Below are positions 36,352-43,931 of a DNA stretch of 64,000 nucleotides, one piece after another. The position numbers and the translations under genes are program-made. The DNA comes from Novosphingobium clariflavum. GTDB lineage: Bacteria; Pseudomonadota; Alphaproteobacteria; Sphingomonadales; Sphingomonadaceae. Where the stretch lies: positions 1 to 64,000 of the forward strand of contig NZ_JAPCWC010000006.1 in NCBI RefSeq assembly GCF_026420865.1, read 5' to 3'. Position 1 is the stretch's first letter. Every line of letters begins with the position of its first letter. The notes below the pieces were generated by a model that worked only from the letters and a program-made list of their open reading frames with translations, was not told the DNA's origin and did no database searches.

Positions 36352-37563
36352 TTGCTCGAACATCTTGATGCATCGGTCGTAGCGCACACCCTCGCGCCTG
36401 ACGAACCCGTTATTCTCAATCGCCCGCACGCAGCGGCGCGCGCTGCCCGTTTCTTCGCCACGAAGTTTCCGGGCAAGTCGCTCTATGCGGTGAAGGCGAA
36501 CCCCTCGCCGGATCTCATCCAGATCCTGTGGGACAATGGGATCACGCATTTCGACGTTGCCTCGATCGGTGAAGTCCGCATGGTCCGCCAGACCCTGCCG
36601 GATGCGACCCTGTGCTTCATGCACCCGGTCAAGACGGCGAGCGCGATCCGCGAAGCCTATTTCGAGCATGGCGTTCGCACCTTCAGCCTCGATACCATCG
36701 AGGAAGTCGAGAAGATCCTCGAAGCGACCACCGACGCCGATGGCAACGAAGCGACCGACCTGCGTCTCTGCGTGCGTCTTCGCGTTTCGTCGGAATATTC
36801 GGAGCTGAGCCTCGCCTCGAAGTTCGGCATCGATCTGGCAGATGCAGGCCCGCTGCTTCAGGCGACCCGTCAGGTTGCCGACTGGCTGGGCGTGTGCTTC
36901 CACGTCGGGTCGCAGGCGATGACGCCGTTCGCCTATGTACAGGCGCTGGAACGTGCGCGTGCGGCGATTGCCGATGCGGGCGTGGTCATCGACATGATCG
37001 ACGTCGGTGGTGGCTTCCCCTCGGTCTATCCGGGCATGGAACCGCCGCCGCTGGAAGACTTCTTCCAGGTCATCCACCGCCACTTCGAGGCGATGCCGAT
37101 CGCGTACAACGCCGAACTGTGGTGCGAGCCGGGCCGTGCGCTCTCTGCCGAATACAGCTCGATGATCGTCAAGGTCGAGAAGCGTCGCGGTGACGAGCTC
37201 TACATCAACGAGGGCGCCTATGGCGCGCTCTACGATGCGGCGCACGTGGCATGGCGCTTCCCGGTGAAGTGCATCGCGCGTGACGGTCAGCGTTCGGAGG
37301 ACCTTCAGGAGTTCTCGTTCTACGGCCCGACCTGCGACGATGCCGACTTCATGGAAGGCCCGTTCCTGCTCCCCGCCGACATCAAGGCGGGGGACTGGAT
37401 CGAAGTGGGCATGCTCGGCGCTTATGGCGCGGCGATGCGCACGGCGTTTAACGGCTTCGGTACCGGCGACGTGGTGACCGTCTCGGACGAACCGATGGCG
37501 AGCCTCTACACCGGCGAGCGCAAGGACCCGCGCGTTTCGGACAACGTCGTCTCGCTGCGCTGA
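36352..37563 (+). CDS. Ornithine (or lysine/ornithine) decarboxylase, fold-type III PLP
   Basis: A 403-residue eukaryotic-type ornithine decarboxylase that makes putrescine from ornithine. The PLP lysine is Lys48 in SLYAVKANPSPDL. Further landmarks are HVGSQAMTP, DVGGGFPSVYPG, WCEPGRALSAEYS and the dimer-site cysteine in YGPTCDDAD (about residue 328). The only start near the family N-terminus is TTG at 36352, with GGGGG upstream; no ATG fits. Together with the upstream dehydrogenase and decarboxylase it completes a spermidine route. Lysine may be an alternative substrate. It is followed by a strong terminator. Confidence 0.92.
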   Translation: MLEHLDASVVAHTLAPDEPVILNRPHAAARAARFFATKFPGKSLYAVKANPSPDLIQILWDNGITHFDVASIGEVRMVRQTLPDATLCFMHPVKTASAIREAYFEHGVRTFSLDTIEEVEKILEATTDADGNEATDLRLCVRLRVSSEYSELSLASKFGIDLADAGPLLQATRQVADWLGVCFHVGSQAMTPFAYVQALERARAAIADAGVVIDMIDVGGGFPSVYPGMEPPPLEDFFQVIHRHFEAMPIAYNAELWCEPGRALSAEYSSMIVKVEKRRGDELYINEGAYGALYDAAHVAWRFPVKCIARDGQRSEDLQEFSFYGPTCDDADFMEGPFLLPADIKAGDWIEVGMLGAYGAAMRTAFNGFGTGDVVTVSDEPMASLYTGERKDPRVSDNVVSLR

Positions 37564-37584
37564 TCGTTCGCTGATAGAAACACA

Positions 37585-37626
37585 AAAAAAGGGCCCCCGG
37601 TCAGCGATGACCGGGGGCCCTTTTTT
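37585..37626. terminator. Bidirectional intrinsic terminator after ornithine decarboxylase
   Basis: A perfect 19-bp stem (37585-37603 with 37608-37626) with loop GCGA. The core is GGGCCCCCGGTCA, flanked by A6 and T6. It separates the decarboxylase gene (plus) from the convergent old yellow enzyme gene (minus) and works in both directions. Confidence 0.95.
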
Positions 37627-37634
37627 GTTGGTGC

Positions 37635-38738
37635 TCAGCCTGCGGTGAACAGATCCTTCAGGGCGCGCGGCTGGCAGCGGAGGAACTGCGGCGAGGCCTT
37701 GACCTGGGCGCCGAGGGCGGCAGCGGCGTGCCAGGGCCAGCGCGGATCGTAGAGCACGGTGCGGGCAATCGCGATCATGTCGGCATCGCCGGTGGCGACG
37801 ATGGCCTCGGCCTGCTCGGGTTCGGTGATGAGGCCGACGGCAATGACCGGCATCGCCTCCACCGCTTCCTTCACCTTGCGGGCAAGCGGCACCTGGTAGT
37901 TCGGGCCGACCGGGATCTTCTGGTCGGCATGAAGGCCGCCGCTGGAGACGTGGAAACCGTCGCAGCCGCGTGCTTCAAGTGCCTTGGCGAAAGCGATGGT
38001 CTCCTCGATGTCCCAACCGCCAGGGGTCCAGTCGGTGCCGGAGACGCGCATGGTAACCGGCTTGTTGGCGGGGAAAGCGGCGCGCACGGCGTCATAGACT
38101 TCGAGGGGGAAGCGCATGCGGTTTTCGAGAGTGCCGCCGTACTCGTCGGTGCGGGTGTTGGAGAGCGGCGAGAGGAACTGGTGCAGCAGGTAGCCGTGGG
38201 CACCGTGTATCTGGATCGCATCGATGCCGAGGCGGGCGGCGCGGCGGGCGGCGTCGGCGAATGCGTCGCGAATGCGGGCGAGCCCTGCCTTGTCGAGCGC
38301 CTGGGGCGCGTTCTCATGCGCAAGGAAGGGGATGTCCGATGCGGAGACCGTCTGCCAGCCGTTCGCGTCCTGAGGGGCGATCTGGGCGCCGCCGTCCCAG
38401 GGCTTGGCGGTGCTGGCCTTGCGGCCGGCATGGGCAAGCTGGATGGCGATGGGCATATCGGACCAGCGGCGGACCGAGTCCAGCACCTTGCCCATCGCCG
38501 CTTCCGTCTCGTCGTCCCACAGGCCGACGTCGGCGTAGGAGATGCGACCTTCGGGGCTGACCGCGGTCGCCTCGATGGTGAGGATGGCAGCGCCCGACTG
38601 GGAGAGGTTGCCCAGATGCTGGACATGCCAGTCGGTCATCTTGCCGTCTTCGGCGGAATATTGGCACATCGGCGCAATGACGATGCGGTTGGCGAGAGGG
38701 AGCTTGCCGAGGGTGATCGGTTCGAAGAGCTTGGCCAT
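37635..38738 (-). CDS. NADH:flavin oxidoreductase, YqjM-like old yellow enzyme
   Basis: A 367-residue FMN enzyme of the old yellow enzyme family that reduces activated C=C bonds using NAD(P)H. The N-terminus LFEPITLGKLPLANRIVIAP and the motif MCQYSAEDG with its Cys are typical of the YqjM/thermophilic-like subgroup. The substrate-binding His pair is in IQIHGAHGYLLHQFLSP, and the C-terminal GDADMIAIARTVLYDPRWPW is conserved. The ATG at 38738 has GGAAGGA upstream. The physiological substrate is unknown. Confidence 0.93.
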   Translation of the reverse strand: MAKLFEPITLGKLPLANRIVIAPMCQYSAEDGKMTDWHVQHLGNLSQSGAAILTIEATAVSPEGRISYADVGLWDDETEAAMGKVLDSVRRWSDMPIAIQLAHAGRKASTAKPWDGGAQIAPQDANGWQTVSASDIPFLAHENAPQALDKAGLARIRDAFADAARRAARLGIDAIQIHGAHGYLLHQFLSPLSNTRTDEYGGTLENRMRFPLEVYDAVRAAFPANKPVTMRVSGTDWTPGGWDIEETIAFAKALEARGCDGFHVSSGGLHADQKIPVGPNYQVPLARKVKEAVEAMPVIAVGLITEPEQAEAIVATGDADMIAIARTVLYDPRWPWHAAAALGAQVKASPQFLRCQPRALKDLFTAG

Positions 38739-38830
38739 GCGGGTCCTTCCGGTCATGTCGTCGCAGTTGGGGGGAGGGGCGCCGAGCGGCGCCTGCGACG
38801 GCAGGCAACTTGGGGTGCCTTGGCCAAATG

Positions 38831-38861
38831 AAAAGGGCTCCGACCGTCTGGTGGAGCCCTT
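38831..38861 (-). terminator. Intrinsic terminator downstream of hemA
   Basis: On the minus strand, AAGGGCTCC pairs with GGAGCCCTT (38853-38861 with 38833-38841) across an 11-nt loop that can add three more pairs (ACC/GGT). TTTTCATTT follows, giving a U-tail. It is 42 nt after the hemA stop. Confidence 0.82.
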
Positions 38862-38903
38862 CCGATAGTAGAATATTTTGCAGCCGCGAAAGCGAAAGGA
38901 GGA

Positions 38904-40118
38904 TCAGGCCGCCAGGCGCATCTCCAGCCGGCCCCAGATTTCGACCAGGGCGTCGGTCAGGTCGCGCATCATCGCCTCGGTATGCGTCGGCCCGGGCGTG
39001 AAGCGCAGGCGTTCGGTGCCGCGCGGCACGGTCGGGAAATTGATCGGCTGCACGTAGGCGCCATATTCGGCGAGCAGGATGTCGCTGATCTTCTTGGCCT
39101 TGACCGGATCGCCGACCATCAGCGGCACGATGTGCGTGGTGGAGTTCATCACCGGCAGGCCGGCGTCGCGGAACATCTGCTTGAGCGTGGCGGCCGAGCG
39201 CTGCTGCGCCTCACGCTCGGCGCTGGAGCTCTTGAGGTGCTTCACCGAGGCCAGCACGCCGGCCACGAGCACCGGCGAGAGCGAGGTGGTGAAGATGAAG
39301 CCCGGCGCATAGCTGCGGATGCAGTCGATCACGCGCTGGTCGGCGGCGATGTAGCCGCCCATGACGCCAAATGCCTTGCCCAGCGTGCCCTCGATGATGT
39401 CAATGCGGTGGGCCGCCTCGTCACGATCGGTGATGCCGCCGCCGCGCGGGCCGTACATGCCGACCGCGTGGACTTCGTCGATATAGGTGAGGGCGTTGTA
39501 CTTTTCCGCCAGGTCGCAGACCGCGTGGATCGGGGCGATATCGCCGTCCATCGAATAGACCGATTCGAAGGCGATCAGCTTGGGCAGGTTCGGATCGGTG
39601 GCGGCCAGCAGTTCCTCGAGGTGTTCGAGGTCGTTGTGGCGCCAGACCTTCTTGTCGCAGCCCGAATTGCGGATGCCGGCGATCATCGAGGCGTGGTTGA
39701 GCTCGTCCGAGAAGATCACGCAGCCCGGCAGCAGTTTGGCGAGGGTCGAGAGCGTGGCGTCGTTCGAGACATAGCCCGAAGTGAACAGCAGCGCGCCTTC
39801 CTTGCCGTGAAGGTCGGCCAGTTCCTGCTCGAGTTCGATGTGGTAGTGCGTGTTGCCGCCGATGTTGCGGGTGCCGCCGGAACCGGCGCCGACGTCGTGC
39901 AGCGCTTCTTCCATGGCCTCGATCACCTTGGGGTGCTGGCCCATCGAAAGATAGTCGTTGGAGCACCACACGGTGATCGGCTTGGGCCCGTTGTGGCCGG
40001 CAAAGCAGCGTGCGTTGGGATAAGCGCCCTTGTTGCGCAAGATATCGATGAAGACCCGGTAACGGCCTTCGGAATGCAGGCGGTCGATCGCCTGATCGAA
40101 AATATGCTCGTAGTTCAC
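38904..40118 (-). CDS. hemA: 5-aminolevulinate synthase
   Basis: A 404-residue PLP enzyme that condenses glycine with succinyl-CoA to 5-aminolevulinate, the first step of tetrapyrrole synthesis in alphaproteobacteria. Landmarks are [71 protein letters not shown] and the PLP lysine in [13 protein letters not shown] (about residue 245). The frame extends 54 codons upstream, but the GTG at 40118 gives the family N-terminus ([13 protein letters not shown]) and has AGGA upstream. The use of this enzyme excludes the glutamyl-tRNA route as the only source. Confidence 0.97.
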   Translation of the reverse strand: MNYEHIFDQAIDRLHSEGRYRVFIDILRNKGAYPNARCFAGHNGPKPITVWCSNDYLSMGQHPKVIEAMEEALHDVGAGSGGTRNIGGNTHYHIELEQELADLHGKEGALLFTSGYVSNDATLSTLAKLLPGCVIFSDELNHASMIAGIRNSGCDKKVWRHNDLEHLEELLAATDPNLPKLIAFESVYSMDGDIAPIHAVCDLAEKYNALTYIDEVHAVGMYGPRGGGITDRDEAAHRIDIIEGTLGKAFGVMGGYIAADQRVIDCIRSYAPGFIFTTSLSPVLVAGVLASVKHLKSSSAEREAQQRSAATLKQMFRDAGLPVMNSTTHIVPLMVGDPVKAKKISDILLAEYGAYVQPINFPTVPRGTERLRFTPGPTHTEAMMRDLTDALVEIWGRLEMRLAA

Positions 40119-40291
40119 CTGGGCGTTATCCTGCGCTGGCCTTAAAACGGCTTCTACTTTGTGCTGCGGGCCAATACCGTATCGCGGACCGCATGACCAG
40201 TCGCTTGTACCGGATACAGTGATCGATATCGCCTCGGGATTGGCTTGAAATAAATCGTCGCACAGGCGAATTTTTCGCATTCGAGGGGCCT

Positions 40292-41107
40292 TCAGCTACG
40301 AACGAACCCCCAGGGGATGATCCGGGGGGCTGCCGGATCGTGGCCGGCGACGACCACCATCTTGGGCGCCGCGCGCTTCAGCGCATTGATCGTCATCAAC
40401 CAGGAGACGATTTCGGTGCGCAGCGCCGGGTGTCCGAGATCGGCGAAAGTGCGGGCGGGCGGGCGCAGTGCCTCCCAGCTGAGCGGCACCTGGGCGACAT
40501 CGCCGGTGAACAGGAACTCGGCGCCGTTCGCCAGTTGCACGAAGACCATGCGGGGATGATTGGGCAGGTTGTCCTGCGGGATCACGACCACCCCCGGCGC
40601 AACGGCGCGGGGCCGCCCATCGCCGAGATCGGGCAGGCGGGCGGCATGGGGCGAGGAAACCGCGGGATTGCCGCGGTGAACCGGGCGGTCGAGCAGTTGC
40701 AGCCGCAGGCCGGCGTCCCGCGCGACATGATCCACCCGCTGCTGTGCGGCGGCGTCGAAATCGGTGACGTTGTTTTCCTCGGCCAATGCGGCGGAGGTGC
40801 CTGCGTCGATCAGGATCGGACGCTGGCCGGGAACCCGCAGCTCGTAGGCGCGCACCCCGGTATGGATCGGGCGCAGTCCGGCTCCGGCGGCGAGCTGGTT
40901 GTAGAGGGAGATGCGCGAGCCGATGATCTCGTGGCGGATCTGCACGGGATGGGCGCCGGGAATGGCATTGGCCATTTCGCGCAGGGCTGCGATGTCGAGC
41001 CGCTTGGGCTGTGCGTCCCTGGCGCTGGCGTCGAACTGGAACCAGTAGACCGGGAGCCCGACGAGCAGCAGCACGACGAGTATGAAAATGTTGAATCTCG
41101 GCGTCAA
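40292..41107 (-). CDS. Metallo-beta-lactamase-like protein lacking the metal motif
   Basis: A 271-residue protein with an N-terminal membrane anchor ([19 protein letters not shown]). The later sequence follows exported MBL-fold hydrolases: [15 protein letters not shown], then [24 protein letters not shown], then [12 protein letters not shown]. The His-x-His-x-Asp-His loop expected after the first block is absent; the region reads [20 protein letters not shown]. The PGH loop is also replaced by [11 protein letters not shown]. It may be a non-catalytic paralogue or a decayed enzyme. Its start overlaps the murI stop by 4 nt. Confidence 0.72.
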   Translation of the reverse strand: MTPRFNIFILVVLLLVGLPVYWFQFDASARDAQPKRLDIAALREMANAIPGAHPVQIRHEIIGSRISLYNQLAAGAGLRPIHTGVRAYELRVPGQRPILIDAGTSAALAEENNVTDFDAAAQQRVDHVARDAGLRLQLLDRPVHRGNPAVSSPHAARLPDLGDGRPRAVAPGVVVIPQDNLPNHPRMVFVQLANGAEFLFTGDVAQVPLSWEALRPPARTFADLGHPALRTEIVSWLMTINALKRAAPKMVVVAGHDPAAPRIIPWGFVRS

Positions 41108-41937
41108 AACAGCCCGCCCCCTATGAGTCCGTATCGTGCCAGGGTCGCGGCGTAGGATGCGGACAAATCCCTGGTTCCGGTGAATAGCGCGCGGTCGGGG
41201 CCCTGGCGAGCATATTCCTGGCCCTGCGTGAGCCGGGCGATCTGGCGGGCGATGCCGGCAGCGCCGTGAACGAAGGTGACGTCGGGGCCGAACGCTTCGC
41301 GTAGTTCCTCTTCCAGCAGCGGAAAATGCGTGCAGGCGAGCACCACCGTGTCGATGTCAGCGCCGCCCGGCATCGTGCGCAGGGCATCGGCGGCGCGGCG
41401 GATCGCGGCGGGATCGACCCGCTCGCCGCGCAGCTTGGCCTCGGCGGCTTCCACCAGTTCGGGCGCGCCGTGTCGCAGCAGGCGCTTGTCGGCGGCAAAT
41501 TCGTGTTCGAGCCGGTCGACATAGGCCTGGCGGATGGTCGCCTGGGTGCCGAGCAGGCCGATGGTGCCGGTCCGCGTGAGCGCAGCCGCGGGCTTGATGG
41601 CGGGCACGGTGCCGACGATCGGCACCTCGAGCACGTCGCGCACCATGCCCAGCGCGATCGTCGATGCGGTGTTGCAGGCGATGCAGACGAGGCGCGGGGC
41701 AAAACGTTCGGTCATCCGCCCGAGCAGCCCGGCGACGCGGGCGGCGATCTGGGCCTCGGTCTTGGTGCCGTAGGGCAGGCCGGCGGTATCGGCGGCGTAG
41801 ATGATCGGGGCATCGGGGAGTGCCTTGCGCACTTCCTCCAGCACGGACAGTCCGCCCACACCCGAATCGAAAACCAGGATCGGGGCGGCGGGGTCGACGG
41901 CGTGCCCGGTCGACGCGGGGTAATTCTCGGAAGGCAT
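41104..41937 (-). CDS. murI: Glutamate racemase
   Basis: A 277-residue cofactor-independent racemase that makes D-glutamate for peptidoglycan. The two catalytic cysteines are in CIACNTASTIAL and VLACTHFPLLEEEL, and the N-terminal acid motif is LVFDSGVGGLSV. YAADTAGLPYGTK and GTVPAIKPA are also conserved. The ATG at 41937 follows AGGGAAAA; an upstream frame extension to 42048 runs into plsY and is unlikely. It is divergent from plsY and upstream of the MBL-like gene. Confidence 0.95.
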   Translation of the reverse strand: MPSENYPASTGHAVDPAAPILVFDSGVGGLSVLEEVRKALPDAPIIYAADTAGLPYGTKTEAQIAARVAGLLGRMTERFAPRLVCIACNTASTIALGMVRDVLEVPIVGTVPAIKPAAALTRTGTIGLLGTQATIRQAYVDRLEHEFAADKRLLRHGAPELVEAAEAKLRGERVDPAAIRRAADALRTMPGGADIDTVVLACTHFPLLEEELREAFGPDVTFVHGAAGIARQIARLTQGQEYARQGPDRALFTGTRDLSASYAATLARYGLIGGGLF

Positions 41938-42046
41938 CGTTTTTCCCTGTACCTTGCACACTGTTAACCGCGCCGATGTGCAAAGGGCAATGTCGAATGC
42001 TGCAAGCCGCTTCGCCTGATCGTCATGAGCGGCTAAGAGGCGAGGC

Positions 42047-42634
42047 ATGAACTGGATTCTCGCAATTGTCCTCGGTTACGCCCTCGGCTCGGTGCCGTTC
42101 GGGCTTCTCATCACTCGGATCGCCGGTGCCGGCGACCTGCGCTCGATCGGCTCGGGCAATATCGGCGCCACCAACGTGCTGCGGACCGGGCGCAAGGGTC
42201 TTGCCGCGGCGACCCTGCTGCTGGACCTGCTCAAGGGGCTGGCGGCGGTGCTGATCGCCCGGCATTTCCTGCCCGACTGGGTCTGGCTGGCGGCGCTTGG
42301 TGCCTTCGCCGGTCACTGCTTTCCGGTCTGGCTTGGCTTCAAGGGCGGCAAGGGTGTCGCAACCACGGCTGGAATCGCGCTTGGCCTCGCATGGCCGGTC
42401 GGGCTGATCTACGCGCTGACCTGGATCGGCCTGCTGCTGACGGTGCGGATCAGCTCGGTCGCCGGGATGACCGCTGCCGTCGCCGCGCCGCTTGCGGCAT
42501 GCGCGCTGGGCTATGGTGAAGCCGCGGGCGTGCTGGGCGTGATCGCCGCCGTGGTGCTGTTCCAGCACCGCGAGAACATCGGCCGCCTGCGCGCAGGTAC
42601 CGAGCCCCGGATCGGGAGCAGCAAGACGTCGTGA
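42047..42634 (+). CDS. plsY: Acyl-phosphate:glycerol-3-phosphate acyltransferase
   Basis: A 195-residue inner-membrane enzyme that transfers an acyl group from acyl phosphate to glycerol 3-phosphate, the first step of phospholipid synthesis. The three PlsY motifs are visible: YALGSVPFGLLI, GSGNIGATNVLRTG and the FKGGKGVATTAGI loop. There are about five membrane segments. The final 4 nt overlap the GTG start of dprA (GTGA), so the two are probably translated together. Confidence 0.96.
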   Translation: MNWILAIVLGYALGSVPFGLLITRIAGAGDLRSIGSGNIGATNVLRTGRKGLAAATLLLDLLKGLAAVLIARHFLPDWVWLAALGAFAGHCFPVWLGFKGGKGVATTAGIALGLAWPVGLIYALTWIGLLLTVRISSVAGMTAAVAAPLAACALGYGEAAGVLGVIAAVVLFQHRENIGRLRAGTEPRIGSSKTS

Positions 42635-43749
42635 GCGGCGCCGGGGGGGAGCCAGCACCGCTGTCGCACGACGAGGCGTTTGCGCGCATCCGTCTGCTGC
42701 GTTCTCCCAATGTCGGCCCGGTCACCTACCGGCAACTGATGGCGCGCTGCGGCAGCGCGGTTGCGGCGCTGGAGGCTCTGCCGGAACTGGCCGGCCGCGC
42801 CGGACGGCGCTACACGGCGGCGCCGGAACGGGTCGTCGAGGCCGAAGTCGCGCGGATCCGCAAGGCGGGCGCCAGCTATCTCTTTCACGATTCGCCGGAC
42901 TATCCGCGCCTGCTGGTCCATAGTGAAGGCGCGCCGCCGATCCTGACGGTGCGCGGCAACCTCGCGATCTTCGCGAAACCCTGCGTCGCCATCGTCGGCG
43001 CGCGCAACGCTTCGGCAGGCGCGGTGCGGATCGCGCGCGAATTCGCCCAGGGGCTGGCGGAGGCGGGTCATGCCGTTGTCTCGGGGCTGGCCCGGGGCAT
43101 CGACGGCGCGGCACATCAGGGCGCGCTGGCGGGCGGGGCGACGATCGGCGTGATCGCCAGCGGCATCGACGTGACTTATCCGCCGGAACATGCCGAGTTG
43201 CAGCAGCGCGTCGCCGGTGAAGGCCTGCTGGTGGCCGAGCAGCCGCCCGGCACCGAACCGCTCGCCCGTCATTTTCCGACGCGTAACCGCATCATTGCCG
43301 GGCTCGCTGCCGGTACCGTGGTGGTGGAGGCGGCGCCCAAGTCGGGCTCGCTCATCACCGCGAGGCTGGCAGGCGAGATGGGGCGCGAGGTCATGGCCGT
43401 ACCGGGTTCGCCACTCGATCCGCGCTCCCACGGATGCAACAACCTGATCCGCGACGGGGCGGTTCTGGTTCAGTCGGTGGCCGATGTGATCGAACTCCTG
43501 ACCGGTTTCGACGGTACGCCGCGCTCCCGTTTTCGCGAGGAGGCGCAGGACTGGGCGTGGGCGGGCGATGCGGGTGTCGAAGCGCAGGCAGCGGGCATAG
43601 CCGGGCTGCTCACGACGGCCCCGGTCGCGGTCGACGAACTGATCCGGCAATCGGGTGCGGGGACGGCCGCGGTGCAGCTGGAACTGCTTGAGCTGGAGAT
43701 CGCCGGAAGGCTGGTGCGCCACGCCGGCGGGCGTGTCAGTCTGGGGTAA
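42631..43749 (+). CDS. dprA: DNA-processing protein DprA
   Basis: A 372-residue protein that loads RecA on incoming single-stranded DNA during natural transformation. The Rossmann-like DprA core runs from about residue 95 to 300, with VAIVGARNASAGAVRIA, VVSGLARGIDGAAHQGAL, GVIASGIDVTYPPEH, FPTRNRIIAGLA and PGSPLDPRSHGCNNLIRDGA. An N-terminal helical domain and a C-terminal winged-helix domain (VDELIRQSGAGTAAVQ) are present. The start is GTG at 42631, overlapping plsY. No other competence genes are in the window. Confidence 0.95.
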   Translation: MSGAGGEPAPLSHDEAFARIRLLRSPNVGPVTYRQLMARCGSAVAALEALPELAGRAGRRYTAAPERVVEAEVARIRKAGASYLFHDSPDYPRLLVHSEGAPPILTVRGNLAIFAKPCVAIVGARNASAGAVRIAREFAQGLAEAGHAVVSGLARGIDGAAHQGALAGGATIGVIASGIDVTYPPEHAELQQRVAGEGLLVAEQPPGTEPLARHFPTRNRIIAGLAAGTVVVEAAPKSGSLITARLAGEMGREVMAVPGSPLDPRSHGCNNLIRDGAVLVQSVADVIELLTGFDGTPRSRFREEAQDWAWAGDAGVEAQAAGIAGLLTTAPVAVDELIRQSGAGTAAVQLELLELEIAGRLVRHAGGRVSLG

Positions 43750-43931
43750 AAGAGCGGTTTTCCGCAGGGTTGCGCGGTATCACTGGTGTTGCAGCCTGAA
43801 ATGACCTTGCCATATCGGGGTGCTTGGGCCCATCGGGGTGCTTGACGAGGCGCCTCAAAGCTTCCCACCCTATGCGTGTACACACATGCGCATGCGTGGG
43901 AGCGCGCGCGTAGGGGCTATAAGAGTATCGC

